Part shown: in pieces, positions 1-13,720 of the stretch
How the letters are laid out: each line of letters opens with the position of its first letter
How positions within the stretch are numbered: the stretch's first letter is position 1
DNA from: Motacilla alba alba
Lineage: Eukaryota > Chordata > Aves > Passeriformes > Motacillidae
NCBI RefSeq assembly: GCF_015832195.1
Contig: NC_052046.1
Location: 45,146,473-45,210,472 of the forward strand
Direction of reading: 5' to 3'
DNA length: 64,000 nucleotides
Program-made: the position numbers and the translations under genes
Notes under the pieces: generated by a model
Told to the model about the DNA's origin: nothing
The model's input: the letters and a program-made list of their open reading frames with translations, nothing else
Databases searched by the model: none

Positions 1-1031
1 TTTAACCCGCTGGAACTCCTTTCCTGGCATAGGATCTGATGGGTTGATGATGAATAGGCTGTTTGCATGTGGTGTGGGTAATGAGTCTCTTTGCTGTGTG
101 GTGGACATGCAAGCTGAAGTTTTGCTTTTGTGAGAATCCCTGCTTTTGTCCGCCTCTGGGAGCAGGTGGTCAGAACAACTCATGCCTTTGGGCTTCATAC
201 ATTGCCCTGGGAAGCTGTGCTATTACAGGATGTGAGCTCCTCCTGTAAGGCTCTGAGACTTAAATAGACTTCTTGCTTCGATCAAGCTGGAATGCAGCTA
301 TCCCATTACACATCCTGAATCATACAGTACCCACGTGCAAGCTGAAATGGGTTAAATACCCAGCCTTTTGTCAGCTAAATGTAGTGCCCCTTCCTCCCCA
401 CCTCAGTGACCCTTGCATTTACACATCCGTATTGAGTAACTTCCACACCAGATGCTTTCCAAAAGAAACTTGAGACAATTACAACTCTTTTATGCCGGTG
501 GTAAGCATTAGAAAACAGAGTCACCAACAATTTTTCATAAAAGGGTAAAGAAAAGTGAATTTTAGCAGTCTTTTTGGTCCATATGATACATACATGCTAA
601 AGTTTGACATTGCAGAAAGAGGATTATAAAATTCAATAGGATTATCCTTACAGGCTGCCAGGATGAAATTAAGTACGGTCTCCTATTCACCCAGCTTCCT
701 GGGATGCTAAATGAAGGGGGGAACAAATAGAAGCAGTATGCCTACTGTTTCATTATGAGTTTGTTAGAGAGAGGAAACTTTACTGAGAAGGACAGAAATA
801 AATATATGAATGAGGGTACTCTATGAGTATCCCATACTGAGAATTCACAGCTTCAACAAGATTTGCTTTGTTGACTTTAAAATGTGCCTTATTTGTGGTT
901 TAAACATGCTTAAATGGGCAATATAAAATTTGTGATCAGTATAAATTGGTAAGCAAGGTAGGGCATAAGTGGAAATATTCGAGCAGCTTTGCTCTGTTAT
1001 GAAAGTGTTTTGAGTCTTTTATCCCTCAGGA

Positions 1032-1082
1032 CAAAAAAAAAAAAAAACCAAACAAAAAAACCCCCAAAAAACCAAAACAAAC
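1032..1082. repeat. A-rich low-complexity tract
   Basis: A15 followed by A runs interrupted by cc and a C5. No retrocopy could be identified upstream of it. Confidence 0.9.
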
Positions 1083-1375
1083 ATCCCTGGGAAAATAAAG
1101 CTTTGGACAAAAAATTAGTGCTTTCTACCTCTGCATAAGGTTGGAGAACCAATGAGATGAGGTAGTGCTCCTGGATGAAAAAAGTCTTTCAGTATCTGTG
1201 TTGAAACTCATCGGGGTTGTTCCTCCTGGATTTACATGACAGTAGAAGGTGTGAAAGAGGAGGGCAGCCAGCCCTGTAGGAAGTCTGCTTTCCAACAGGA
1301 CAAAACAAGTTGTTTACATGAGGTTACTGCGGCATGGTTAGGCAGAGGGACATCTGCCTAATTTTTGCCTCCAGC

Positions 1376-1397
1376 TAACTGGAGTTAACTCCAGTTA
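1376..1397. repeat. 22-bp perfect palindrome
   Basis: The half-site taactggagtt is followed by its exact inverse complement, with GTTAAC at the centre. The same aactggagttaa motif is partly repeated immediately 3' (to about 1,413). Confidence 0.95.
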
Positions 1398-1659
1398 ACT
1401 GGAGTTAAGTTTAACTGCTGTGTTTGTAATATCTCTATTTAAATCACTTTATTAAAATATCACCTTGAAAATCTAATGAAGCAGAGCTCAGCACACAGTA
1501 GAGAAGCCTAAAAAATTAAAATGGAGTAAGTGATTGTGGCCAGCTGAAATAACTAGCATATATGCACAAGAAAAACACTCTTAACACTATTAACAAACTT
1601 GCTGAATGGGAAGTTAATTACAAACAGAACTATTAAATCTAGGTTGTGGGTGGGTGTTG

Positions 1660-1843
<184 letters not shown>

Positions 1844-4170
1844 GAAAGGAGTACTGGAGATGGTATCCCTTTAAAATTTTATTACTGTCATTAAGTGCCA
1901 TAAACCAGCAAAGATCTGCTTAAAGATAAAGGAATAAGCCCTCTTTGTTTCTGTTTTTTCTCCTGGGTTCTGCTGCTGCAGTCTGTTGCTATTCTTCTTT
2001 ATCTTTCTGGATGAAACATCTTTTGGTTAGATTTTTGTTTTGTGTATCTGAGACCTCATCCTAATTCATAAGAAAGATAAGTCTTCTAAACATACGAGCA
2101 GTATTGTTAATGTAAAGCCAAAAGATTTAGAAAATCAGGTTTGACTTAGGCCAAGTCTACCTTTGAACTGTAACAATCTCTGTTTCCTTTAACAGTAAAC
2201 ACTATCACAGATGTCTCATTGCTTGTATGTAAGATTTTGGGCCATCATGTCTCAGACCATGTAGTAATGATTCCTTTCTTCTAAGAGCTATCCTCCAATG
2301 ATGTAGGTGCTCTATCCTTGGCAGGTTTGATTTGTGATTCCAATCTTGCTTCTAACAGTCTGCTTTCTTCCTAAGGTGCCTAGTTTCAGTACAATAATTC
2401 CTTTGCAACATATTTCTGAGTGATAATTAGAAATATGTTCTCTCCAGAGTGGCTTTATTTAAGGAAAAAAAAAAAGATTGCTGTGCATCATCTGAGATCA
2501 CTACCTATTGTAATTAATGTATAAAATTATCAAGGTTATTTTTCAAGATAGAGAAGTGAGATGGTAGAACAGAGAATTTGGGTAATTCCATTAATTAAAT
2601 TAGTAAATTAGTGACATTTTGGCCTCCTAATTTGATGTTAACTGCTTTAAAAAGAAAAGGCAGAGCACTGATTGTCTCCCAGCTACAAATGCTAATGTTC
2701 GTGAATCCAACGTTTTTTTCAGAACATGTATCCCTGGCTTATGTATCTCATGTATCTGCCAATTGTTTCTTCACTAGCAAATGAACCAGCATTTTTAAAG
2801 GAACCAAATGTTCTCCATGTTGCAACCCTTGTAATATTATGTTAAAAGGACTGTTCTTTGTCTTTCTTTTCAAAATGTTTTCTTGCAGGAGTAGAGATTA
2901 TTTTGGTTGTTAATGTTGGATTGTGATGGGGAAAAAAGAGCAGCATCCATGATCTCCATGCTAAATAAGATAAAAATAGGGGGAGCTGGGAAATAGGGAA
3001 AAAAACCAAAAAGCAAAAGAAAGCATCAGGTGTGCGAGCTGTGAGACGGATGGAAGGTGAGAATTTTCAGGAGGAGTCTGTGGAATCCAATGGTCATGTA
3101 GAAGTAGTATTCAAGTGGTGAACATACCTCTTTGCTATGTCATGAAGAGAACTACCTCAATAGAAAGGTGTGAGACAGTGATGTGTCAGAATGAGGTGTT
3201 TGCAGACATTTTTTCTGTGGAGTCTGTGTCTCTTCTTGGTTTACTCAGATCTCTCAGGTGACTTCAGAGATATAGCAGGAGGGCTGATTGGTTTCTCCTT
3301 GCAGAGAAGTTGTGGAAATAGCGTGAAATACACCAAGCATGAGCATCTGTCTTACATTGCAGATCCAGACAGTAGTTGGTCAAATTTTTATAAACCAATA
3401 GCCCAAAACATCTATATTAGTTTTAAGATGAGATGTGCATCTGCAGTGCATTAGCAGTTCAGTTAAAGTTTTGTTGTTAACATGTCATTGCCTGGACAAT
3501 CTGGTCTTCTTGGTTTTTTTTTATTGCTTCTCATATGCCATCATAAATGAGCAATAAGTATTATTTGGAAGTGAAAGAATGAAGAATATTTCTAGTGTTA
3601 ATTTTAGAACAGTTGATTTAGAATGAGAAATCAATCTCCTAACATTAGCTGCTAATAATACATACATCTGCATGTAAGTGAATAGAAGTAAAATTTTTTT
3701 GGAAGCCTGTGCCGTTGAATGTTTTTCTTGGGTCTACCAGTACTTCAGTCAGAATTATTTTCTGAATGAGTTTTGCATCCAAAAATGTAGAAATGTGCCC
3801 AAAACTGACTTGTGAAGTGATTTAGTTTCTGTGTGATTATCTTCCAACAATTGCATATGCTGGTTTTATGATCTCAGCTGTGCTATCTTAGGTTCTCATT
3901 AGATGTCAGAAGTTTAACTGGGTCAAGTCAGGGCAAGCTTATTTAGATAGCAGAAAGTTAAGGAAAATACAGATATTTCTGCACAGGATGTTAAATCATC
4001 TGGGGACAACTTTTTATGCTTCAGTGCAAAGTAAACTGCTCTGTCCCTCTGGGCTGCAGGGGATGCTGGGTGGAAGAAGTGCCCAAGTGATAGCTACAGC
4101 CATCAGTTATGCCATCTTTTATATAATATGTTAAACTATGCCTCAGATGTGCTTACAATTTGGAGTGCTC

Positions 4171-4218
4171 TTCTTTTTTTTTTTCTTTTTTTTTTTTTCT
4201 TGTTTGTTTGGTTGGGTT

Positions 4219-4253
<35 letters not shown>

Positions 4254-4297
4254 TTTTGTTTTTTTTGTTGGTTGGTTGTTTTGTTTTTTTGTTTTTG
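4171..4297. repeat. T-rich low-complexity tract
   Basis: Long T runs, the largest about 33 T at 4,220-4,252, with gtttgtttggttggg and ttggttggttg interruptions. No element body could be recognised on either side. Confidence 0.95.
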
Positions 4298-6942
4298 TCT
4301 GATTAGTCTGGCATTTGGATTATAACCCTGAAAACTCACATGTGACTCTGATTCAAGGCATGTATGAAGTACTTTGGTTTTCTTCTGGAACTGGGACACA
4401 GGAGATAAAGGGGACATCATGAGGGACTCATATTCTCTTAATATTTAATTGTGGTCTTAATTTTATTTTGAAAAATACTCTTAAACATGAAGCTGTCTGT
4501 ATGTGTTTCTGTTGTAAGCGGTGTGTGAAACTCTTCTAATTTGCACAGTTTTTGAAACCTGGGAATTGACAATCTTGAAGGTTAGGAGACAGGAAGTTGC
4601 TTAGGTGATTTTGTGTCTAAAGAAGAGATTGCCAGTCTTTTATCTCTTTGTGACCTCAATGGACCTCACCTCAAATATTCATTTAGAAATGCATGAGGGT
4701 AGTGAGTGAGTTTAAAGTGGAAGAGGATTTATAGAGTAAAATGGTTGCTATTTGGCTTATAAAAACTTTGTTTTCCAGTTTTTGGCTGATAGTGCTAGCA
4801 TGTTTCCCTTTTTCTGTCTGATTACCTGTTCCTTCTGTAGTTAAGGAAGCATGATAATCACATTTCCTGGATGTCTCTTTAGGTTTGGATTTTTTTTTTA
4901 ATTTTTTTATTTGCTTTTCATACTAAATCATTTGCATGGGAAATAATGGAAGAAAATAATTCCTTTCCCTTGTATCTTGTATTTCATGTTGGGTAATAAA
5001 TCCTTTGCTTATTTCATATAAGTAACTTTGTTTGGAAGTGATCAGTCAGACTGATGGTACTTCATTCAAGATGCTGATGTCAAAACTCCATTTTGGTCAC
5101 CATTTGTGATAATACACATATAAAATCAAGTTCTTTGATGTAAAAGAAAATAAAAAACCTAAATCCAAATTTATATTTCTTCTTTTAGTTTAAATAATAA
5201 TTAATGAAGAATAATTAGATACTGTACCTTCTCTCCTAAGGGTAGCAGAGTGTTAGTTTCTTAGCGCAAGGAAAGGTAAATTGATTTTTTTTTTCCCTCA
5301 AAAGGGAAAGTAGGGTCTAGGTTTAAAAGTTAAAAGCAAAAAACTGCATAGTTTAGGAAAAAAAAAGAACTTCAGTTAGGAGTCATAGAAGACTATAACT
5401 TCTATGTATTTTCAACTTTTTAAAACAGTTTTGTGGGAGTCTTGTTTATTTCTCCTAAAGCTGTCTGGTTTGGATTAATGTCATTCTAGACAGAGATGTA
5501 AAACCCCTAAGCATAGCTTTATTTTATAGAAGGACTAACTTTATTTGTTGAATTGTAGTTCTCTACCTATAAATATATTTTATTTTCCTTTCTTGAATTA
5601 CTGTTTTCCACAGTTAGTAATTTTGGCAAATTGCAGATTTGAATGAAACTGAGTTTCATGGAGTCTTGCCTTGATTTAAATAATGTTTAATAATAGGAAT
5701 AATAGGAGCAGTTCAGCCTCTCTGTCAGAAAAAAAACCCAAGATAATGGAGTTGTGGATGGATATTTCAGTAAGGATTAGCAGAGATTAAATTTCTCTAT
5801 GGACAGTCATGGGCGGGTTTTGGAGCTGTGCCACATCCTTCTTTGGCTACCATGAAAGCACATGGATTTGAACAATGGTAACTCATTGGTATGCACTATT
5901 TAAGTGTTTTACATGGATGAATCAATTTAAACTTGGATCTCTTGTATTGGTCATCTTGGTACTAGTCTAGGTGTTTTATCTAGTGCAGATTAGAGTTGGT
6001 ATTTCCTGTTTAACCTCCTGCATGGGACTGGCTGTAGAATGCTTAGTGCTCATCCTTTGTGTATTATTATATTTTTCCTCCATAAAATACCATTTCAGAT
6101 TCTGATGGGATAATATCCAGGCTTGCTCTAAAGAAATGGATTTAATGCTGTTTCATTAGCTAAAGGTACAGCACTTTGATTCATACTCCAAAAAAGTGGT
6201 TTTTAGTCTTACCGCAAGAATTGCTGAAGTTTCTCATATTACACCAAAATGTTCTAAAGGAACATCTTTATGAGCACTGAGTCTTTAATTGCTAGGATTT
6301 TTTCCTTAGGTGATATGTTTCCATAGATGTTGCTTTTTTCATAACTAGTCATGTTTAGCTGTGCAAAGAGTCTTTCTTGGACAGTATTTAAAACTACTCA
6401 AACGTTGTTGTGAAATAAGTGATCTTAAATATCACTAAACCAGCTCATTGTAAAGAGTTTTTAGCTTTAGTTTTATGGAATAAATTTTTTTAAATCCTGA
6501 CTCACTTTATAGAAGCTCTTGTATTTATTCTGGAAAGGAGTTATGGCTGGGTTTCTGAGTTTTATTTTTTTAACAGTAAGTGAGTGGTTGTGTTCCATTT
6601 TATATAGCATATACTTGGTGAACAAAACCAAATGACTGTTAACATCATGCCTTAGTTAGGACAACATGATAGACACAAAATTTACAGGTTAGGTGGCTGT
6701 TTTAAAAATAAATTTTTATGTTAGTTCTTCTTTGAATTCTGCAAGTAAAGGGCTGTGTCAGGCTTGTTCAAATATAATAGTACTTTGCTTTTCATTTTGA
6801 TTGTAGTTTATTTTGTTGGCCTATATTAGTCATCTGTGGTTGGTTGAATATAATGCCCCAGCATACTTCCTGAAGCAAAATAAAGTAAGGCTTTTCGGAA
6901 CATTTCAGGCAACTGATCAGAAACATTTTTATTCATTTGTCA

Positions 6943-6960
6943 GTTGGTGCATGCACCAAC
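6943..6960. repeat. 18-bp perfect palindrome
   Basis: gttggtgca is followed by its exact inverse complement, centre GCATGC. Confidence 0.95.
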
Positions 6961-7904
6961 AATGAAGCTGAACTCATGCAACCGCATAAAATACATATTT
7001 AATACAGGATTGTATAGGGGGCAAAATGAGTATCTTTGTCCATAGTACTCAGGCATTTAATATTTTTTTTCCTTTAGGTTTAGCAGCCTTGGTAGTTGGT
7101 TAATGCTTCCATTTGTGATGGTGGTTAGTTTTTTTTATTCATGTGGAAACTGTGCTCGAACCACAGTCAGCTCTGATCATTGTGTTTTTAATGAACCAAA
7201 CTGAAGACATGGCCCTTTTATTACTTCCAGCTTCTTGGAACATATGCCTACATGAACATGAGAACTGAGAAAAATGAAAAACTAATTCTGTAGCCCTCAT
7301 AAGGACAGATCAAAATATGAAACCTGAAAACCAAGATGCTGGGAGACCACTGAAAGAACTTTCTTAAAAAAAAAAAAAAAAAGTGTTTCTGTCCATAGAT
7401 CATCATTTAGAGCTGTGAGTACAGAAATTTTCTATGTTCTTTTAATATAATTTTAATTATTTTTGGGTCAGTAATAGTGATTTTTTTAATGCAAGTGAAG
7501 AGGAATTGGGTGGCAAATTTTTTATTTTTGCACAGACATTGCCTTCTAGTTGTCTTCTCTTTAGTAGCTCTAGCTCCATGCATGAAATATTATTTTTAAA
7601 TAAATTAATTTTGTAACATAAAGCCATGGGCAATGGATTTTGCTACATAGCATAGATTCAGAATCTTAATTATGTAAAATAACTTTATATTTATTATCAA
7701 AACACTACCATTGATCTAAATCAGTATGAAGTCAGATCTAAATCTTAGTGTTTAGACAGCTAGGATGGAATACTATATCTTGCTTTGTTAAGCATATATT
7801 GCCCAGAGCTAATTGAGAGTTATTATCATGGCCAGAACAACAGCCTCATTTGTCTTGCCTTTTAACATTCTATAATTGAGAAAGTCTCTTCTGATCTGAT
7901 TGTA

Positions 7905-8202
7905 GGCATAGAAAAGAGCTGAAGAGGGACTTTTTGCAAGGTCTTAGGGTGATAGGATAAGGGAAATGCCTTAAAAACTGAGTAAGTATTTAGATTAGAA
8001 ATTACTACTAAATTCTTTACTCAGAAGGTGCTGAAACAGATTGCCCGGAGAAGCTGTGTATGCCCCATACCTGGCAATGTTCAAGGCCAGTCGGGGTGGG
8101 CTTTGAGCAACCTGGTCTAGTGCAAGGTGTCGCTGCCCATGATGCAGGGCTTGGCAAGAGATGATCTTTGCAGTCCTTCCCAACCCAAATCATTCTATGA
8201 TT
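7905..8202 (+). mobile_element. CR1 LINE 3' fragment
   Basis: This is the 3' untranslated end of a CR1 retrotransposon, 5'-truncated. Recognisable blocks in order are gagggactttttgcaagg, gataggataaggg, aaattctttactcagaagg, agattgcccggagaagctgt, caacctggtctagtg, and the terminal ccttcccaacccaaatcatt followed by the CR1-type ATTCTATGATTTT end. The A-tail is absent, as is normal for CR1. Boundaries at the 5' side are approximate. Confidence 0.9.
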
Positions 8203-11200
8203 TTAGTAATTCATCCTATGTTACGCAACTAACAGTCAGCCTTTAAGGCTTTCTGTCCCTTCCTTGTGGTTTCTGTTTCTTCTGTAATAGAAACCAAAAC
8301 TACCTGAGAGAGAGGAATAATTTCAAGATCTAGTTCGTTTTAGAACTGGTTAGTTCAACCTCCTAAGATAAAGGGTAGAAGCTACTTAGTGAAGGGAGAA
8401 ATTGTCAGAAAGAGACCATTAACTTATAGCATGGTGGGTTGGCACATTACATATTGTTGTCCTTTGTGGCAAGGTCATGGTTGCCATAAAATCTGCATTG
8501 TTTTAGGCATCTAAGAATGAAAGTATTGTATTTATTTTTTTAAGGATTACAGTGCGACTTGTGTGCAAGTATGGGTATTCTGAACATTAAATAGCTGCAC
8601 CATTGATGAAGTCTGACTTGGCAATAGCTGTCTCTTTTCTTAATAGTATTAGTCAATCCTTGTATAATTGCCTGTAGCAAATGAATGAAATAGTTTTTCA
8701 ATTTAAGTTAAATCAAGAGTATTTTCAGTCTGTCATTAATCCTACGTGTCTTGAAAACAGTTTTTAAATTGACTGTCACATGTATTGAATTTCATTTCAA
8801 CAATACCTTGTAGCACTTGGATCAAAAATGCTAATTTGGTTTTAAAATTTTTGCATGTGCTGTTCTTTCCAATTAAGTTACCTGTGCTGGGAGTAGTAGG
8901 CTTTCTGTACCTCATAAACTTCCAGAATGCTGCATAACAAAAAGAAATAAGAACATGCCTGTGTTAAGTTTGCACTTCCTAGTTTGTAGTTGCTAAGTAT
9001 AAATCTTCAGGTATTAATAATTTTGGATTTATGATTTTAAAGGTATAATTGTGGAATACTTTTCTTGAGTTAACATGAAACTGTTAATGTGGAGGAAAAT
9101 GGAAGTTCATGTACTGCAGACTCTAATTTCCAGATCATCTCTATATTCTGTAGTCTCTCTCCCATTTCCTTTTTCCTTCTCTTTGAAAGGCTGTAGAGCC
9201 TAAACACCTGATAGATGGGTAGATGTAAAGCTATTCTATAGCTGTGCATTGAGAATCTTGATATCTGCAGCTTAGTAAAAAATATACTTATTTACACAGT
9301 AATTTTAGCTGTGCAACATGGTAACAGAAAAAATGCATTTAGAGTGCTTCTGTCAGATGTTGTTCAAATATTTTTGCATATTACCATGTAACTGCAGTTC
9401 TTTGTTTTGTACATGTTGCAATTGAAAGTAGGCTTTAAATGGTGATTTATGTCAGATTCTTAAAATACAGCCACTAGTTCTGAATGTCTCAGATTTTCAG
9501 TATTCAACATATACATATATAATCCCCAAACTGAATGCTATTTAAGAATACATAAGTATCTTGGTAAAATTTAGATTGCAAGTTAATGACAGAACAAGAT
9601 GAGAATTCAAAACTTATAGTGAAGACAAAATGAATCTAAAGAATAGAATGGGACTAGAATTTAGAGATCAGGATGATTGATAAACAACTGAGTAAAACAT
9701 CACAGACAAGAATGATTCTATGTTGTATACCTACTGCCCTCAAGGACCACCAGGACCATTTTAGAATACCTCCTCACCATCCATTCATCTATGTAATGTG
9801 AAGTCTGTTCTAGTGCTAGGTGTGGGTCTGTCCCAGGGACTGGAGCTAGGCTTGGCATTCATTCTAGATGAATTTCATGATGTTCCTTTTGATAATGCTC
9901 CATGAATACATACTTATACATTTTTTTTGGTGACACTAAAATGAGATTACATGAATTATTGATATCTCCATGAGACCCACATTTCTGTCATTCTGTGGCT
10001 TTAATGAAGATACTGGGATTCTTGCTGGCTTTTGCTGTTCTCTGTGCTTTTACCTGGCTCATAGATGACATTCTTTGTCTGGTCATACCTGTTCAAGCCC
10101 CAGAATTTTAAATTTTCTCGAGGTTACTATTACATATCATGTATATGCCTATCATCACAGTATTATATTCCCATGACACCTTGGGATAAAGTTGTCTGCA
10201 GCTGGATGCAGATGGTTTGGTTGCCATCCGTTTTTTAGTAAAATAGGCTATACAACAGTAGTGGTACATTTGGCTTTAGGAGTTTGTTTTTCCTATTTGT
10301 TTCTTTTCTGTTTTAAGCATTTGAAAATAGAACTTAGAATTGCCTTGTGGAAGTAGTTTTCAATGAAGTGTTATTAAAGATACTTCCGTTACCTCAAACT
10401 GGAAAAGCTTACTCTTGTATCTAAGGAGACAAAGATCTGCACACTCAAATATAGTTTATGGGACTCTGTGTAGGGTAGTAATTGTTTATAAGGTTTCTAT
10501 AGTTGTTCCAAAAAGAGTCATTGTAAGAACTGTAGGGTTTCACTCAACATCAGTGTCTATTTATCTTGATTTTGTTTTGTGAAATTTAAGTTATGGTGCC
10601 TTAGTGATTTTGAAAATTTTTATGTATGCCTAAACTATTCTGTGCCTTCTCATTGCAAGATTCTAAAGGGTTTGAGATGAATTCTGTGTTTTAAAACATT
10701 GAGGCCATTCCAGTGTTTTTACACAACTAATTTGACTGAAACAAACTACAGCTAAACTACACTTCAGGATAACTGCTGCCAAAATAATAGTGTACAGTGG
10801 AGTTCATTTACAATGTGCTATTGAAGCAACAAATCTGTGAAAACAGCAATGTGTTTAGTTTCAGTAAACTTCTTTAAATTTGCCCTTTTTTTTTTCTGTT
10901 AAAGAAAATCTGTGAAAGCATATATGATGTTGTAATGAACTTGTGGGCACATTACTTAGGTGAAACATTTTTTGCAACCATATCATGTTACTCACCTTAT
11001 GCCTTAGGAGAGGTAAGTAGCTCCAAAGACTAACAGATAGAACTATGTAGAGCTAGAAAATTGAGATGCAAAAAGGTATTTTTGTAGAAACTGAATGTCA
11101 GGTGTAACCATAACCATAAATAATTAATTGGAAATAGGAAAGTATAGGAATTGTGTTACCTGTAGTCATCCTATTATAGTTTTGTCTGTTGTTCTGTGCT

Positions 11201-11918
11201 TTCCCACTCCTTAAAGACTTCATTCTTCATGTGAAGTTGTCTGGCTTTCACTGGAAGATGTACTTTTGGTGTAACTTTCTATAATTGCTCTGAAGTGCAA
11301 CTCTCACAAATTTAACTGGCAGAGTGAGAGAAAGAGTTCCAGTTAATTTTGCTTGGTTTTCAGTGTGATTTTCATTCATATTAATGTGGAGAGATGTTTT
11401 AGATGATGAAGTATTTTGAAAGGAAGTAAATAAACCCCTCTGTGGCTGAAAGGGTTGGTCCCTTTGAGATGCAATCATGTAAAACCTAGTTTGGATGCTT
11501 TATATGATCTGGAGGTAAGGTCAGTAGCAATCCCTGGAGACTTGGCTCTCCTCTAGTGGCACATTCAGAGCTTCTGTGTTCAGGGAGACACGGAAGAATT
11601 AAACAGACCAAAGACTGTAGCCAGACCAAGGTAAGTTGCTTCTATTTGTGACTTACTAGTTTTATACATTTATAGATTTACTTTATAGCCTAGTGAATTA
11701 GCTGACAGTGACAGGAGGAAAAAAAGATGTGTGTATTTGCTGATCACAGGATCGTTATGAGTTGGTGGAGGACGATAAGTGAGGATATAGAAACTTTATT
11801 CTCATTTCGCAAATTTGCAGTGTAATGATAGCTGAAATGTGGTTGCAGTTGAGTTGCAGTTCTGTTTGCTAATGGTCAGAGAGGAATTAATTTGTGGTTA
11901 CAAGGATAATTACATAAT

Positions 11919-12049
11919 CAGAATATTCCAAGTTGGAAAGGACCCACAAGGATCAAGTTCAACTCTTATGTGAGTGGCCCATACTGGGATTGAGCCCACA
12001 AACCTTGATGCTATCAGCACCTGGCTCTAAGCAGCTGAGCTAATCTCAG
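11919..12049 (-). mobile_element. tRNA-Ile-derived SINE with CR1-like tail (TguSINE1-type)
   Basis: Read on the minus strand, the 5' part resembles tRNA-Ile: an A-box-like tagctcagctg (plus positions 12,032-12,042), an anticodon region containing gctgatagcatc, and a B-box-like ggctcaatccc (11,986-11,996). The 3' part is a CR1-type tail with cacataagagttgaacttga, gggtcctttccaacttgg and a terminal attctgatt. SINEs of this structure, mobilised by CR1, are known from zebra finch. It is not a working tRNA gene, because the B box and stems have drifted and the body continues into a LINE tail. Confidence 0.85.
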
Positions 12050-13624
12050 AGTTATAGTAAGCCTCTTTCATCAAGCAATAGCCAAAGGCTAGTGTATTTG
12101 TCATCACACAGTAGAAACTGCAATACACTGTGATTACCTTTTATAAAAACTTCAGAGCGAGTATCAAAGGACCTTGGGAAGCTGGCCTGGCAGAAGGAAA
12201 GCAATGTTGACCCTGGATCAGATGGATCTAAAATAACAGCCGTGAATCAATAAAGTTGTAATATTGGAAAGATTTCCAAATGTTAAAAGATAAAAATATT
12301 AAACATTTCAAATAAAGATAGTGAAATAATAGAGCAGCAGTTCTATTGAAACTATTTCACTTAACAGTAGCAGTAAGAAAATGTGAAAAGAAGAAGTGAA
12401 CACAAAGGATTTGTGTTATAAGAATAAGTGTAAGATAACCTCTATTTTATGAAATCTCAAATGCATAGGAGACTGGACTTAATGTGGGCATCTAAGACAT
12501 TAAAATACAGAGGCAATTTGCATTGTGTCTTATTCATTATTTTTCCAGTATTACAGGACCTAAGCAGTGACAATTAAGGTTGTATAATTAAAATAATGAA
12601 ATAATGCATGATACATATGACGTAAAAAGAAAATTTAGTTTGACTTAGTGTGTTGAATTTAGCTGAGTTCGTTTCAATAGTCAAGTGAAATCTATAAGCA
12701 AAGCTGCAACTCCTGAGTGATGTGTAAATATATTTTAATGTGTTTGATTTTCTGGCTAGAATAAGAAGATTAAATGGATTTTTATTACTTTTGAGAGAAA
12801 GCTGAAATTCCATTATGTTAGGTAAGTTGCTAGAGGAATCAGCCAATTGTTCTCTGAGCTGGTGCTTCCCTCAGGACAGTATTCTTTATTCTGAATAATG
12901 TGCATGGGCTGTGTTAATACTGGGTGCTACAATCAGTATTGGAGAGCTTCAGATGACTGGTAGCAAGTGGTCTTTTCTGCTGGGTTTTTATTCTTTTCAT
13001 AGGTCTTTCAGTCTTTTCATTTGTTGGGGTGTGCCTTCCTTCGTCACAGGTGTTTCTTAAGTTCAGGTGGTTGTGATCTTTTAAGCCACAGATTAGTCAA
13101 CCAGAAAGTGGGCAAGAGCTTCCTGGGCAAGGGAAGAGAAAGGGGGATGGAGCACATAATTTCATAATTTCAGCATTTTATGATTGGTTTGCCTGTTCTA
13201 CTAAGTTCTTTTGATGGTCAAAAAGCAATTATGCAATATTTCAGACTGCACTGAAATTTTTGAAAATAGTGGTACAAGCTGAACCAGGGAACTTTGTGAC
13301 AGTGTAAGTTTTAGGAGTCTACAGTCTCCAGGAGGCTGGCAGTTGTAACAAGAATAACAGAGTGAAGCTGGCATGTCGAAGTAGTGGTCACTTGAACCTG
13401 GTGACCAGCTTGTCGCATTGCACAGATAGCTTTGGCACTTGGAGGGATTGCTGTCTGGTTCATGAGTTTCACTGCTGATAGCAGTGACCAAATATCTGAC
13501 TTTAAAACACCACCATGAATTTAGGAAGTACATTTGTGCCTTTACTAAAAAAGACACTTAAAAAAATAGAGCATTAAGAATTGATAAATTTCATGTATTT
13601 TGTTTGCAGTTACATTTTGTGTGT

Positions 13625-13720
13625 ATCATAGATGCAATTAAGTTGGAAAAGACTTGGGATCATCAACTCCTGTCTATGGCTTAGTATTGTGAATACCTGT
13701 TTAATTGTTAGTAGCATAGG
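13625..13720 (-). mobile_element. Degraded CR1-like 3' tail
   Basis: The sequence tatcatagatgcaattaag, then ttggaaaagacttgggatcatcaactcc, matches the general form of a reversed CR1 3' end (ATCATAGAAT...GGTTGGAAAAGACC...GATCATC). Only about 60 bp is convincing. Confidence 0.5.

Noticed and set aside
3191..3454. 87-codon open frame with a hydrophobic, signal-peptide-like N-terminus
   Set aside because: No family resemblance beyond a Leu/Phe-rich start, no promoter or splice context, and frames of this size occur by chance in 64 kb of AT-rich intron.
11919..12049. Functional tRNA-Ile gene
   Set aside because: Internal promoter boxes are altered, stems do not pair well, and the sequence runs directly into a CR1 tail.
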